Shown: positions 1 to 14,900, counted from the stretch's first letter. The stretch: 32,863 bases of DNA from Chara braunii (GCA_003427395.1 BFEA01000148.1:1541463-1574325), one strand, 5' to 3'. A program made the numbers and translations. Notes: generated by a model from the letters alone, not told the origin.

Positions 1-82
1 GGGAGGGAGGAAACAAGCGGCCACCACATTGCGGTACATAAATGTCAAAGAAGAGTGGAGATCATTGTTGGGCAACTATGGT

Positions 83-129
83 GTGCTGTCCTTTTCGATA
101 AACACGTGTTGTCCTTTTCAATAAACAAC
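83..129. repeat. Two-copy 23-bp tandem repeat
   Basis: Two adjacent units, at 83-105 and 106-129, share the core TGTCCTTTTC followed by ATAAAC and differ at a few bases. The segment just before it (67-84) also matches 18 bases inside the retroelement near 25293. Confidence 0.7.
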
Positions 130-884
130 TGACTCACAAACATATACTGCCCATATAAGAGATACGTTGGTGCGTATACTCAGACTAGGACTTTTCTTCT
201 AAGCTCTGGACGTGATTGCGGCCAGATTCATCAAGCTCCACGCCGTAATTGTGGTCATATCCATTTCGGAAAGTGCTAGTACATACCCTTTCGTGAGCAC
301 AGTATACATCTACGCTCAGACTAGAAAACCACAGAATACACTTCCAATTACGTCAAGAGAGATTTTGTGAGCAAGCAAGAGACCTGAGAATTGCAAACCA
401 CCATCCAGATTTGGACGTGATTGCAGACAGATTCATCCAGGTCGTTCAATGTCGTGCCATTGACATCATTGAGAAGTGATGAAGAACAAAGAAAGAACCA
501 ACAATGACATGGAGCTTGTAGCAGTAAAGACAAAGAGCAACACAGCACAGCATACATACTCGCGAGCAAATCAACCACTCGCACAAAAAGAACGCATTGC
601 ACTTGCAAGTGCATTTCGAAATTGATTTGATCACACACACTCAACAAAGCCGGAGGACCAAGTGCATCCTAGCTGTCTCCTCCATGCTTTGCAACAGAGT
701 ACATTCCTCTGGCATGCTAGTCCCGGTTCGGATTATGTCACTTCTCGTCATTACAAATAAGCAGGTCTAATTCAAGCTACGCTTCCAGGTACACACGGGA
801 AGAATCCATGGAGCCTGCTCCTCAGGGCATCTTGCAACAGACGCTCCCATTATCTTGGTGCCTCTATTCATCCAACTACTGCCC

Positions 885-886
<2 letters not shown>

Positions 887-951
<65 letters not shown>

Positions 952-1030
952 AACAAACAAACAAACAAACAAAACAGAAAAGAATAAAACAAACAAAACA
1001 AACAAAGAAACAAACAAACGAACAAACATG
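887..1030. repeat. Compound microsatellite (CA)n then (CAAA)n
   Basis: About 30 CA dinucleotides (887-947) pass directly into CAAA-type tetranucleotides with interruptions (about 945-1030). It explains the Cys/Val-rich and Phe/Val-rich spurious frames on the opposite strand. Length polymorphism is likely. Confidence 0.95.
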
Positions 1031-2450
1031 AAGACAGCCCCCGCCCCCCAATCCTGCTCCTCGATTATTAAAAAGGATCTGCGGCGGAGACTTATAAGTC
1101 CACCTGTCTTGCATCACACGCACGTTCCACATCTACGAGCTGGACTTTAATACAGATCAAAGATCTGCGGCACATAAGGCCAGGCCGGGAACCTCCCCAA
1201 GAAAACAGGTCATCGGCCAAACCTCCCTCCTCAACAGCTTCGTAGCCTTTCTCTTCTCCGCAGAGTTTCTTCCACTGAATTGAACGATCTGTGAAATCTT
1301 CGATTTTGATTGCGTGATGTGTGCCCCTTGCCTCATCTTCTGAATCTCAAAAGCGACCCGTGAGAAAGGAACTGTCGCCATGTGCGTCACAAAACACCAA
1401 AGCTACAGTTTTTTTTTTGCTTGCAGCAATCATAACAAGCGTGCCTTGCAACTGTGAAGAAGACAGAAAACGCCGCAGAAAAACCATGCGCAGAAAAAGG
1501 GCCCTCAAATGCACCAGAGATCCATCACACAGTATATAGCAGAATATAAGCAGCACATCCCAATAATGGTCATTCTGATTGGAGCATGATATCCATCCCA
1601 CATAAGCACCAGTCCTCTAGCGATCACAAACCATAAACAACCAGGTAGAGGAAGAAAATCTCTGGGCCTGCTGAGCCTGCGCCCACCCAGGGCCTCCAAG
1701 CTGCTGAGCCACATAACTACTTCAGTGCTACACCCCAGGCGCAACAGCCTCTATGTGCTGTACAGACAAACAGAGAGACAGAGCCTGATCCCACACCCTT
1801 CCTCCCAAAGTGACGCGAGTCGAACTCCAATGCCACAATAAGCATCAACAGCAGCACCAGAAACCCCACCGGTCATCATCAAGTAGCAATCCCTTAAGAT
1901 TGCGATAGGAGGACAGGGAGGCAAACATTCATTTGCACCTCTCTGGGTGCCTCTCTAGACGAAGGTATGCGTCTAAAGCATAGCAGGCGGGACAGGGAGG
2001 GACGTCATCCTCGTGCGGAAGCTATCACGGCTTCTTCATTCTGTATGCTCCAGGCGAGCTACAACTGAGAAGAGGAGGTTATGAAACTGCCGGGGAAGAA
2101 AACAAGTCGCAACATTTCAGCAGGTCAAGACTACAATCTCACTGCACAAGGAGCTACAGAGTACCATCAAGAAAGCTGCGCCAACCCATCTGCAAGTTTG
2201 CCCACCTAAGAGGGAGGAATCAGGACCTATAATGGGAAAGGTCACGGAGAGCTTTACGTAGACTGGAGAGACGAATCACAGCCCCAAACTGTCACTGCCG
2301 TGTCAATTTTCAATACCCACCCTGGAGACGAGCTCGGCTTTTCCTTGTCCCCCAGCTCATTCTCACAAGCCACGTGACTTTCTTCTGCTCATCCATGCAT
2401 TACAGAATCTTTACACAGGTCTGCCTGCTGCACCATCCTTTTACGACTGC

Positions 2451-2489
2451 AGCAACAGACTGAAGCAACAGACTGAAGCAACAGACTGA
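2451..2489. repeat. 13-bp minisatellite, three copies
   Basis: Three exact head-to-tail copies of AGCAACAGACTGA, followed by a partial unit in AGCAGCAGC. It lies about 440 bp beyond the ligase stop codon, so it may be within the 3' UTR or just downstream of it. Confidence 0.9.
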
Positions 2490-2925
2490 AGCAGCAGCTT
2501 CCTGGCAGCACGTCGCACTGCTGTTGAAGCGAATCCACAGAAACTGCTCACCTGACCTATTCATAAAAGGGACAGGTGGCCAGCCTCCCTCCTCCGCACA
2601 GGAATTCCACCAGGCTAAAAATAGACCAAGCGCCTAACCATCAGGGAGCAAGAAGTTTGCTGCACCAGGCTGGATTTTCGGGCTGGTCCAAGCGAAAGAA
2701 GTTATACCCCTTACCTCAACCCATGGGCTACGGTTGCGACATCTGGAGAATGGTGCACGCCCCCGTGAAGGATAGACAGAGCACCGGCAGAGAGACACCT
2801 CCCGCCCCCAAACACCTGAACACAACACTAGCAGGGAAGGCCAGTATCTAGATCACGTCCGCGGCGAACCGATAGATCATAATTGGGCGACAACGCTCCA
2901 AACAGCTCTGCATCAAGGAGTGGCC

Positions 2926-5900
2926 TTAACCAAAGCCAAACCCTTCACTGGCTTCATGGATTGCCAGCAATAACCGCTCCTGAAGTTGTTCCTTCGATGA
3001 ATACTCTGGCAGATCGAGCTGATTGAAACACGTGTGTGCAGAAGGCAATCTTTCAGGCGCTCCATAGGCCTTGTGAATCTGGAACCGCTGCGGTCCTGAT
3101 ATTCCCTGCAGGGCTTTGAAACCCTCAAGTGGCACCTTGGAGGTCCCTGTGACAAATTGCAGCAAGCGGGCCATATCCTCTTTGCTGAAGGCTCGAACCG
3201 CCTCCCAAAACCACTGCACAACCGGTGAAGCGGCAGTGTAGCCAGTGTACTCAGTGTTGTCCCTGAGATCTTCGATATCAATCTCAGGCAGACCACTGAT
3301 CAGCAGCTCTAGTTCTTTATCATTGAAAACGGAGATCAAGTCCTTCGGGATCAGCTCATGGAAACCCTCCAAGAATGCATTGATCTGGGGTCTAATCGCC
3401 GTCGTCATGCGGTGCTCCGCCACAAGATCAACATACTGGTGTTTGTTCTGCTCCGTCACCAAGGTGTTCCTCCCACTGGGGATCAACTCATAGTCAGTCA
3501 CTTCCTGTTTCTCGTACAGGATGTGCTTCTCCTCGTCCGCCTCCACACAGAACGTAAGTCCCAGATTCTCATTTACGACGTTGTCCAGAATCCACTTCAG
3601 GTTCTTGTAGTAGTCCGGATCTATCGCCTCAATATCATGATAGGTGACCTTCACGCCGAGAATGTGCTTGTAAAACGAGCGAGTGAAGTAGGCATCAAGA
3701 AGCTGCCCGTCAAACAATGCCTTCGCTACAACCCTCCCCACAAACTTGAAATACGACAAGTGTTCTGTCTGGTAACACGAGTTCGGGTTCGGCTGGAACG
3801 TCGACTCGTTTCCCACCGACGTGAACAGCAACGCACCCTTGTCGAATATCACCCGACATAACACTTGATACCATTCTCTCGTCAGCCCGCCTGCGTCAAT
3901 ACCCTCTTCCCCCTGGAACTGCACTGTCAAACGGCCCTTGAGCTCTTCTGGAGTTCTCATTCTCAACTGGTTGTACGAATCCTCCAAAATATATGCCCGC
4001 CGAACTGTGATTCTCAAAGACCCGTAATGTTGTTGCTCGTGAAGCTGTCTCATTTTCGATCGGAAGTATGCACGCTTGTTGTCAAAGTCAATCAGTCTCG
4101 GGGTCTTCAGCAACAACGACAGCGAGCCCTCGAGAAGGGCAGGATTTTGCCTCACAAACGAATTCAGCAGCCGCCTATGTTTCTCCACAAATCGGACAAA
4201 GGACATGCCACCACCTGCGAGTGAATCGCTCGGTGCAGCTGAATACATCCCCACTTCCCCTGATCGCGATACAGCTCCTCCAGAGCTGCCCAGGCCGGTT
4301 TCCTCCTTTACCACTGGAGCAGAAGCAACACCTGCACTCGTACTTGCCTCCGACAGGGGCACACCTTCCCGGACTTTCTCAGACAGTACAAAGAAGGCCT
4401 CCACCATCGGCAGGACATTGCTTGTGCCCAGCGGCAGCGGAGGTACAGCCACACCGGTTCCACCGGATGCCAACCCCATGCCAGCGACACCTGGAACATC
4501 TACCAGCGCTGAGGTCGACGGTGCCATCCCCGAACTTCCAGAAGTGGCTCCAGCAAGGAGAGTTTGGCTAAGCCTTCCTTCCAGTTTGGACATGCAATGC
4601 GACAGTGCCTGCCATAGGGTTTCCAGGCCCCGATTCAAGTGTTGTGCAAGCAACAAGCCTTCTTCCTTCGCACTATGGTGACCACCTTGTTCTTCCTCCT
4701 TGTCATCAGCTGCCTTGGGCGTGCGCCCCCCAGGCGTGGAGATCAGTGCTGTCAGGGTTTGCAGCACCCGCAACACAGCAGCTCCTGCTGTAGACGCCGT
4801 GCTTACCGCACCGGGGCCAGCATCACCCAGCACTTGGAGTTCTGCGACTGCAGGACCGCTCATGCTCTGTGCCACAGCAGCCAATTCCTCGACAAAAAGT
4901 TGATGGTGAGAGGACACAGCATCTGCCAGAAGCTTCACCACTGTCATAACTTTCGCATAAGATGATTCCGACAACCCCTCACGTGCAAGAAGGTGGCAAA
5001 GCTGACGGAGTTCCGGTTTCGGCAAACTTTGCAAGATCGAAGCAGCGTCAATCTCGTCCCTCTTTCCAGATGACGAGGGGCCGACATCAGACTCTAAGCG
5101 GGCCTGCGTTTTCTCTGCCCCTGCGGGCAGTCCACCATCCCTGACCTCTCCTGCACGAACTGTTCTCTCCAACATTGGTTGCCTGGCACTCTCTGCCGCT
5201 ACAGACGGTTCTCCGGTGCTCTCATCTTCCCCACGCCCCACTCCTCTGGTCACCATTGCTGGTGCCTCACCAACTTCGGCAGTCTGCCCTCTTGAAGCTC
5301 TTCCGGTTTCTCCATCTGCCCGCCCTCTCCCTGGCCCTGTTCCAGCATCGACTGCTTTCACTCCAGCGCTCCTCACAACCACTTCCAGAAGACCCATCAC
5401 CTGCTCGAGATGAGCAGTCGACCTAGAGTACAGAGGTCGCCCCAGAAGTTTGAGAAGAAGCACCAAGGGAACCTCACCCTCCCTCTGTCGTTCATGTGGT
5501 GTTGCCATGGGCGAGACCTCACTGACCTTGGTCTTCCCCCTGTCTTTCCGGGCATCCGCTGCCCGCAAGGAGGGAGGAAGTGCGGACCATGCTGCCGGTG
5601 GAGGCAGCTGCTGTGGAAGGGTGGTCTCCGAGGGGTCCAAGTATAGCAACATGCGAGCAACCCGGGGATGACATTTCGCAAGAGACGTGAGAACTTCCAG
5701 CACTCGCCCAGACACCAAAGGAGGCACGGCGTGCATTCGAGCATAAACAACGTTAGGCTGGCACCCATACAACCGCTCCGGGGGCATGCCCTCCTCACCA
5801 GGCGACCGGCCCCCCACTTCCGGCTTCAACATATCCAGCAGGAGAAGCAGGAGGGTCGTCCGGGTTGCACCATGGGAGCACAGGTTCAACAGCAGCTTTT

Positions 5901-8900
5901 GCAGCAAGCCTTTGACCAGGGATTGCGCGAGCCACGTGAGTCGGAGCACAGCCTTCAGCGCCACGACATCCATCAAAGGCCTTCCCTCCACATCCTTCAC
6001 CTTCCCACTCGATCCCACACCATTCCCACCAAGCCTGCGCACCCCACCCAGAGCGCCTGTGCCAAACACCCGATCAAGAGACGAAGCTGACCCGTTCATT
6101 GCTCCGAGTCCGCCCACATTACTCGTTCTCCTTCCCACCCGTCCCAGAGCAAAGAGGTTCCGGGAATTGTACTGATGATTGTAATGGCGTTCCCGCAGCA
6201 TTTGCGCTTCTGCTAACAGAGCCGGCGGCAGTGCAGCTAGGACAGCCTCCGAGGACGTCAAAAGCACCTCCTCTCGCAGCTCCGCCGGGAAAGTGGCAAT
6301 GATGGATGCACTGTCCATATCCACTGGCCTTCCGCTGTCCTGTTCAATTTGTCGAGCCCTGGCAGCGGCCCTCTGTTGCGCAAGGACTTCTGCCTGAATG
6401 TCCGGCGGCAAGGCAGCGAGGAACTCCGGATCCAGCTCTCCCATCTCAAGATCTTCCGAAATGACTGCGGGTGGAGATGTCACAGGAGCTGCCGGTGCAT
6501 GCATAGCGGCAGCTTGCTGTTGCTGCATAGTCAAGACCTCATGGCGAAGTTCCACAGGCAAGGCCTCCAAGAAAGTGGGATCAATGCCATTCAGAACCTG
6601 CTGCTGCTCAGCAGGATTATCGTTTCCTGTTCCAGTAGCAGCGGGCAGACCTGCAGAGCCAGCCACGGCTTCAGAGGGAGTGCCCTCCATAGCCACCTCC
6701 CCCTCCGGACGGCCAGGCTCTGCACTCAGAACTGATGGCTCCACGACGGACATGGGACACTCCACACCGCCACCGCCCTCCATATTGACTGAAGGCGCCC
6801 CAGAAGCTCCCTCGGAGCCTCTCATGGGCGATGCCCTTCCGCCCTCTTCGTCACCAAGGGAGCTAACGGCCCTCTCTTCTTCACTGGAGTCGCTCTGCCG
6901 ACCACCACTACCACCGCCGGTGCCCTCTCTTCTAGCCCTTGCTTCTGCAGACTGGCCATCTTCACCCTGGCTTCTGCGGGGCTCCGACCCCATTCCACTC
7001 ACCGCTGGGCAATTGTCTCCGTCGCCGCCCAATCCTTCAGACACTCCTATCGCAATCCCTACATGTCTATCCCCATCATCCTCGCCATATCCGCTGCCAA
7101 TCTCGACCTCCAGGCTGCGAAGACTTTCTCCCATCGTCGTGGCCCCACTGTCACCACTGACATCGGCCGTCGCTTCAATTTCCCTACGATCATCTCTCAT
7201 CTGGACATCGTCATCCACACCGGCAGCTCTCATAGGGCAATCGGACTCAATGTCTCCCGCAGAGGTACCTTCTTCTGCACGGGCCACCTCATCAGCACCG
7301 CCTGGCTCCATCATCCCTCCCTCGCTCCCTCCTTCCTGTCTGTCTTCCCCCCCTTCTCGCTGTGACCGCGGCTGCAGCTCTTGCGGTTCGTCTTCCATAT
7401 GCACCCCCGCATCTTCCAATTCCTCGTCTCGATTCCCTGCATCCTGCGCACCAGCGGCCGCCGGCTCGGAGTCCCCAGACTCTCTGGGAACGGCAGCAGA
7501 AACACTTCCACCACCACCACCTCCACCTCCACTTTCCTCCCCGTCCATCTTTGCCTCCTGACCTTCTTGTGGCCTCGGGTCCCCATTCCCGCCCCTGTCT
7601 TCGATGGCCGCTCCGCCAACACCACCAGGTCCAGAAGCTGTCGCAGGTGTGGCCTCTGCGGTGCGTCTCCCTGCATCCTCCTCTCCACACATACGCGCCA
7701 AGAACTCGCTCTCCATGGCCTGCACGACAGCCGAGGCCTCCGCCCCGTGCTCGGCCATTCCCGCATCCGCCCACCTGCTCATGCGCCCATCCACACGGGT
7801 GGCTCTCCCTCCGAAGTACATTGGATCATGAAGGGAATCTATCAGCTGCGACGTCGTCACAGGTCTGTAGAATGTCTCGGGGACGCGCTCCGGCAGAGCC
7901 GGCCAATCATAAATGGACAGCTGCGCCGCGGCGTGAATGGGCCCACGCAGATCAGCGTCACGCATGTGACTACCAGCCCCACCGCTCCGAACAAGCATAC
8001 CGAGCCCACCCAATCCACTCGATGGAGGCCTCTGGAGCAGAGCATGCTGAAAGGCTCCCCCGTGGGTCACTCTGCCGCTGCCACTGGATGGGCGCATCGC
8101 GGCCGCCCCAGGTCTCCGCCGCTCACTTCCATTAGCCCTTCGAATGGTACCCACGAGGTCCTCGAGATTCACTGGCAGAGGATTGCCGGCAACCCCTATG
8201 CTGCCACCCATGCCCGGAAGATCAACGAGTTGTGCATGGTCCAATCCGGTGATATTATCCCTCCATCTCACCTCAATCACCCTGTTGTGCACCCAGTCAT
8301 CGTCCTCATCGCCATCCTCGACCATTTCATCTTCGAATTCTTCCCCAAGCACGCGATCCTCGAGGTCCGTGTCCGGAGGAGTAGAGGCGGGAAGCCCATC
8401 GTCACCGTCCATTTCTTCTTCGTCTTCGTCCTCATCCTCCCCACCATCCCCTTGCATTTCCTCCTCCTGTTCCTCCTCCTCCTCTTCCTCCTCCTCCTCC
8501 TCTTCCTCGTCTTCCTCCTCCACGTCCTCCCCCCTCTCCGCTTCCATCTGCAATCTAAACGCGGCCACCGCAGCTGCCACAGCCGCATCTTCCCTGATGG
8601 CCGCCGCATCTCTAATGGCGGCCGCAACGACGGCAGCGCGCTCCCGAGACTCATCCTCGTCCCTGGAGCCCACCACGGGATCCTGGTCCATACTCTCCGT
8701 CTCGTCGCCTCCCTGATCCATCCTTTCCCCCTCTCCCTCTCCTGGCACTCCCACCATCCTGGGACTGACAGGCCTTGCGCCATCACCGCCTTCGTCGGCA
8801 GAACCGTGGTGGGAGTCCAGCATTGCTGCGTCGACACCGCCTGCTTGCTGACTACGATAGGACCCCACGGGTTCAGGGCCATCTCCAGACAGTTCCCGTC

Positions 8901-11900
8901 GCTGCTGTTGCTGTTCCCCAACCGCTGTATCGGCCCCTTCGCCCTCCCCTCCTCCCGAGCCTCCATCCCCGCGCATTTCGCTACGGCTTCCCACACCCCC
9001 GTCCGCCCGCTCTCCAGGCGCACCCGACGTGGCATTCCCTCCGCTTCCATCCCCCCCCCTCCCCTGATTGCCTCGAGCATCCTCTAGCGCACCGCTGCCT
9101 GGCGCACCTCCGCTCCCTGCTTGTTCCTGCTCGACAGACTCCGATGCCTCTTGAGCCCCAGCCGCGGGGCCAGCAGCAGCAGCCGCAGCGGAAGTCACGG
9201 GTTCCTCCCCGGCGGGGGCTTCAGCCGCACGATGCGACTCACCATATGCAAGCGCAGTGTGACCATGCCGTGTCGAGGATGCTCCCCCGCCATTCCCCAC
9301 GGCCGCAAAAATTGCCCCCGGGATGTCGCCGTCCGCCGTCCCTGCCGGCCGGGTCAACACCTCCAAAGCCTTCAGAATGGAGTTCACGAGCTTGAGGGTG
9401 TCAGGGTGATCGAGATCGGTGGCCTGCAGCGTCCGCGTCAGAGCTGGAATCATCCCCGCATCGACCATCGCCTTCGCCATGTCCGAGCAAAACCCAGGTG
9501 GTTGCGTGGCATTCGAGGAAGGAGGCGGCGGATAGAGAAGCAGGCATACGAGGTCAAGAAAAGCGCGCACTTTCCTTGAGGGGGGGTTCCAGCCCATCGG
9601 TCCGCTACCGGCTCCCATTCCTTCGGCCAGCAATCCCCGAACAATCTCCAACACCACCCGCCTGCGCCCCTCGCTAGATCGCACGCACAGAGCCATCAGG
9701 AACCGCATGCCTTTGTCCGACACTCTCTCCCTCTTCTCATCCTCACCTAATCCCTCGCTCGAAGGGCCTCCCGCATCCTCGGGGAAAGGAAGAACGCGAT
9801 GCAAAACACGATACAAGAACCCTTCCTGATTTCCGACGGCTTCGTTTCCGCGGAGCTGCTGACTGGTTTCTGTGTCCCTTCTCAATATCACTGTGGCCGC
9901 AGAAGAGAACATGAGACAGATCTCCGTCAGGAGCTTCAGTGCGAACGCGACCCGCGCCACACCCGTTCCAACGTCCCCACCCGCTCTGCTCCCATCCACC
10001 CCAACTCGTGCTCTCTCACCTTCGCCTCCCTCTCCCACCTTGCCCTTCCCTTTCTTCGCCCCGACGACCTTCGTCGTATCCACGTCGTCGACTTCCATGT
10101 CGCTCGTCGCAGCCGCAGAAGCAGGGGTAACGCCACTCGGCGCACCTCCTCCCCCTCCCCCTCCTCCCAACGGAGTCGAGAGGACGACTTCCAGTAGGGT
10201 GTCTACGACGAGGGCGAAGCTGTGGGGGATCTTCCTCGGGAGCTTGGACGTCGACTTCGATCCCGACGACCCAGCTTCGGAGGCGGAAAGGGTTGCCCCT
10301 CCAGCAGCACCGTCCTTGGAAGTCGGAGTGGGCAGATTATGCTCCGCCGCTGACGATGTTGGGCCCGCGGCGTCGCCGCCACGCTTCTCTCTTTCCCGTT
10401 CGTCCTTCTTCTCTACGCCACTACCACTCGCTCCCGCTGCTGTTGCTACTGCCACCGCTCCGAATCTCTCCTTCTCCTTCGCCAGGACGACCATCGGATG
10501 TCCCCCCACCGTCTCGATCTGGCATGCGCTCTGCGCTGCCTTCATGAACACGACGGGGTCGCGACAGATAACAGCGGCCAACGCGGTCAGAAAGGTGCGC
10601 GGTTGGACGTTTCCTCTCCCGTTCTGCCTCGACATCAACGACATCAGCGTGTGCTTGATCTCCGACTCCATGGTCTGTTGCAGCGTCTGAGGATCTTCCA
10701 GCAGGTGCCGGATGATGGACGCCGCCAAGGTCTCGTACCCTGGGAACGCGCTCGCCTTTGGGAGAGAGAGAAGCGCCGCCAGCCCGCCCGCTTCGAGAAA
10801 CTGCAGAGCGACCACGTGGCCTTTCGTCAGATGAGCGCAGAGCTGAAGGATCGCCTGCAACACGGAAGGCGAAAGCTGCTTTCCCAACTCCAGCAGCGCA
10901 CAGCACACGGACATGGCATCCCGTTGCTCACTCTGCGTCAAGTAACCGCCTGACCTTCCGAGCGCACTCAGAAGCTTGTTATCAGCCGTCTCCAGCACTC
11001 CTCCCTTCCCTTCCTGCAGCACTTCATTCCCCTTCCCGCCGCCGATTTCGCCACCTGCTGGCCCTGCCGTCTCCACCTGCTGCTCCCCCGCAGCCGTCCG
11101 ATTGCTTCCCCTCGGCGCTGAGGACCCCCCCCCTCCTCCCGGCACATTCGACGTCGGCGCTCCAGATGGGCCTGTCGTGGCCTGTTCGCTTGCCACCGCC
11201 GCCGCCGCCGCCGCCAATGAGCTGGCATCGCCTATACCTAGCCGCCCATCGAGGAGACAGCCAACGGAGGTGGACGACGTGGATGAGGAGCTCTTGATTG
11301 GCCTGTTTGCTTGGACCAGAATGTCCAGAACGAGTAGCAGAGCAATCACCCACCTGGGCACCTTCATGAAGGCCGCCAACGGCCCTCCGAGGACCATTCT
11401 GTCCCTGTCAACAAATCCAGAAAGAAGATCCAGCGCGATCCGAACGAGACCGCCATCCACGGCTAGCTCCCGCGATGCCACATCCTCAGACAATAGCAGA
11501 GCCAGCGTGTGCGTCAACGTAGACAGCCGACTCCTGCTCGCGATCCGACGACCGCTTCCGAGCTCGGGCGCCGCCCTGCCCTCGCTACCGACAGACCCCT
11601 CTCCCCCCCCTATTCCGCCCGATTCGTCCTCGTCAACCTCTTCCTCGTCGCCCGTGCATTGCTTGAGCAACTCCAGCAAGAAGGTCACCACCTTCTTCCG
11701 ATCCTCTCCTTCTTTGCGACAGCAAAATGTGACAAGGAGGTCGCTCAGGGCAAACGGGACGTCGTCGGAGTGTTCAAGAAGCAGAGTCATCACGGACTCC
11801 CTCAAGACTTCCTCGACGCCGGGAACTTCGCGATCTCCAGTTTGCGTATTTGCCGCTCCGTTCTCGGCTGAAGCCTTGCCTTTGCCGCTGTCTCCGCCAG

Positions 11901-14900
11901 TGTCAGCAGCAGCAGCGGCGGCGACGTTCACGCCGCCTGCGTCGTCCCTTGGGAGCGGTGGTGGCTGCACCACATCCTCGGCGTTTCCCAAGGACAAGGC
12001 CAGAGCTCTGGCGAGCTCCTCGTCTTCCTCCCCGCCTTGCGCCGGTTCCTCCGGGTGGCGGAACAGCCACTCCATAGCCATCTCCACGCTGTTCGTGCCT
12101 ACACGTCTGAGCGCCTCCTCCGCTCTCCCACGTGGAAAGCCCATCTCGACGATCACTCCCACGGACGCCTCGTCCGGCGGCGGTGCCACAGATCTCACCG
12201 GCAGCAAACCACCCCCTCCTCCATGTACTCCTCCCTTCAGGCCTCCTCCTTTCCCGTCTGCAGTGCCGCTGTATATGCACGTTAGAATCGACATTACGGA
12301 CGACACAAACGGCCCGGGGCAGCGGGGAAACAGAGGATGGCTCCACACAGGCATCACAACATCGAGCACCTGAGACTGAAGCAGCTTCGCGAACGCTTCG
12401 TGATCCGTCGGTAAGGGCTCGGTGGCTCCTTCCTGCACGTGCTGAAGCTGCGAAGGACCCCCTCCTTGAGTGATAAGCGAGGCAGCGACAACCGTCTGCT
12501 CCAGAAAACGGCAGTAGCTCTCAAGGGTGTCAAGCAACCACCGAGACGAGGACGACGGGACGGCTACCTGCCGTGCTGCTGCTTCCGCGGAAGACGGTGT
12601 GTCCATCATCTCGGCCCCATCAAGCCCTTCGCTCGTGGAGGCACACTTCCTCTTCTTCCCGTACATACTGCCTGCCACAGCACCATCGCCCAACGACCCC
12701 TCAAGATCCACAGCGACCAAGGTCGACGATCCGTCCTCTCCAGAACCCGCCTCCTTCCAGAGCAACTGACATGTCTCCTCGAAAGTACGCAGCAGTTGCT
12801 TTATGGCGCCGTGTCCCTGGAAGCTCCCGAGTAGCGCGGTATTACAAGCTCGCCTCCGGGTCGTGTCGGCGGACGCCACGGCGCTCATGTCTTCCACAAT
12901 CCTTCCTAGATATTGACATCTGACAGAAACGCCCACCTCCGTCTCGTAAGTCATCGCCAGGCTGTCAGCGAAGATCTTCGCGAGTCCGGCCGCCACCCTC
13001 GACGCCGCTGCGTCGTCCCGCCTCCTCGTCGAGGTCGCTATGGACTTTCCAAGGTGAACCAGCAGCGACCGAGCGTCCTTCGCCAGCAGCTTCATCATCT
13101 CGTAATATACTGAGGATGCAAGGGCCGGCCTGTTACTCGAGCCCGCGCCGCCGCCGCTCGTGGAAGCACCGCCGACGTCCATGGTAGAAGCCGAGGAGGA
13201 CGACGCGTTAGACGGGCTGTCCAAGAACATATGCGAGGGCTCCAGGTGTGATGACAACCGCCTTCGATGTCTGGATCCGATCGTTGGCATGCCGCCGAGC
13301 ATACGACCGCCGCCTCCTACTCCCCCTCGTCCGCCAGCAGCGCCTCCGCCTCGACCCGGCACCATGTCCGGTCCCCCTCCTTCAGGGGTACCCCCGCGCC
13401 TTCCCCGATGCAATCCGTCCGCAGCAATGAGCATCGCCGGGGGCGACACGAAGTCCGGGTCCATGCTCCAGTGCGCCGCCGCCGACCCGCCGCCCCCGTC
13501 CCTAGAGGAAGTTCCATCACCGTTGTTGTTGGAGTACCTAAGCATAGGCAGCGCATCGGCAGCTTCATCCTCCCTCCCGTCGGTTCCCGTCGCCGACACG
13601 CCGGCGTCAATCCCAGTCGTCGTTGCCGCTTGGCCTCCCGCCGCAAGACCAGCACCCTCGACCCCGGCCCCACCGCCACCGACTCCCCCTCCCCCACCTT
13701 CCTTTCGCTCTCCCGCGGCCTTCCAACCTTCATACAAGGTTATCTGCCACACCACCTCCCTATACACAATCCCTAGGTCTTGCAGCACGTCCCCTCCTTC
13801 CGCTCCGATCTCGCTGATCATCCCTATCAGTCGCACGAGCACTAGTGCCAACGATATGAAGCCCTCCGTCCCGGACAAACACCTCGCGATCCCCTCCCTC
13901 TCAGCGCTCGACGGGATCTCCGCCAACCTCTTCCCCTTCAGGCTCCTCACGACTTCAACGGCTTGCTTCAGATGCTTTTTCAACGCCGCGGCACACGCTG
14001 CTCTCGTCGTCTCCTGCGCATGACTCGACACCGCACGAAACGCGGCTGCTACGTGCTGCGCGTCCGATGATCCTCCAAATGACAGAGGCAGCAACGGCAG
14101 AGTGTATAATCTCAGCAAGGCCTCGATCCCCTCTCGTTCGACGAAAGCACGACTGCTGTCGGCCGTCGATAACATGGACTCCAACATTCGGACAGTGTTG
14201 ATGATGCAATCAACAAGAAACTTCTCGGCCTCCCGCTGCTCCTTGGGATCCTGAGACGATGCCACTGGCATTACAACCGCGTTTGCGGTGGTCCCAGGAA
14301 GATCTTCTTCGATCGTCTGCATCGGAGACACGTCGGCTGCGGGATGCAGTGTCAACGGGACGGCACTTCCCTCGCCGTCGGGGCTTTCTGAGGCTGATGC
14401 TGGTGCCTCTACTCCTCCCGCGCCTCCTTCCGCGCCTCCTTCCGCTGCCCCGGCGTCGGCAGCAGGGGGGGCGACATCGACTGCAGAGGGAGTGGGCGCC
14501 GCTTGGGCAGAGGATTCTTCTTGTTCCATTCCTTCGGCCTCCATAGGCACCGCGGTGTCCGGCTCGTCTGCGACGGAAGAGGGGGCTGGGGCAGGGAGAG
14601 GGATCTCCCCCCCACTGCCGCCCCCGCCACCGCCACCCCCACCCCCACTACTCTTCGCCCCGCCCGCGGGGGACAGTTCTTCTACGCCCACTTCTTCCGC
14701 CGGCGCCCCCCCCAACACTGCAATCTTCTTTAGCAACGTGATTACCATATCGATTCCAGTGCCCCTGAGCGACGGCACGTGCCTCATCAACTCATCTAGT
14801 CCCGCCCCCAGTACCGACGGCGTGTCCCCAGCCAACGCCTTGGAGTACGCTTTGGAGACGAATATGGTCACGAAGCAACCCAGCGCATTCCTGTCCTTCA

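Larger units (their letters stand above)
1..2925. other. Gene-free flank, 3' of the HECT ligase gene
   Basis: I see no convincing protein gene here. The short frames have no recognisable domain and lie in low-complexity DNA. Because the ligase gene runs on the minus strand and stops at 2926, the part nearest 2925 should contain its 3' UTR, but I could not identify a clear polyadenylation signal. The rest holds a microsatellite (887-1030), a 13-bp minisatellite (2451-2489), a 23-bp tandem repeat (83-129), and an imperfect direct repeat around 207-235 and 412-440 (both contain TGGACGTGATTGC). Confidence 0.6.

Noticed and set aside
889-960. Coding repeat or CRISPR-like array
   Set aside because: It is a simple dinucleotide/tetranucleotide microsatellite without spacers.
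2576-2851. A 91-codon plus-strand gene
   Set aside because: There is no domain, it has a Pro/Ser/Arg-rich composition, and it lies in the likely 3' UTR region of the ligase on the opposite strand.
7381-9087. A 568-codon plus-strand frame antisense to the ligase
   Set aside because: It is a shadow of GC-rich, triplet-repeat coding DNA. It is dominated by Leu/Pro/Ser/His repeats and has no domain.
10976-12373. A 465-codon plus-strand frame antisense to the ligase
   Set aside because: The Ser/Pro/Ala-rich composition mirrors the Gly/Ala/Ser-rich ligase frame, and no recognisable domain is present.
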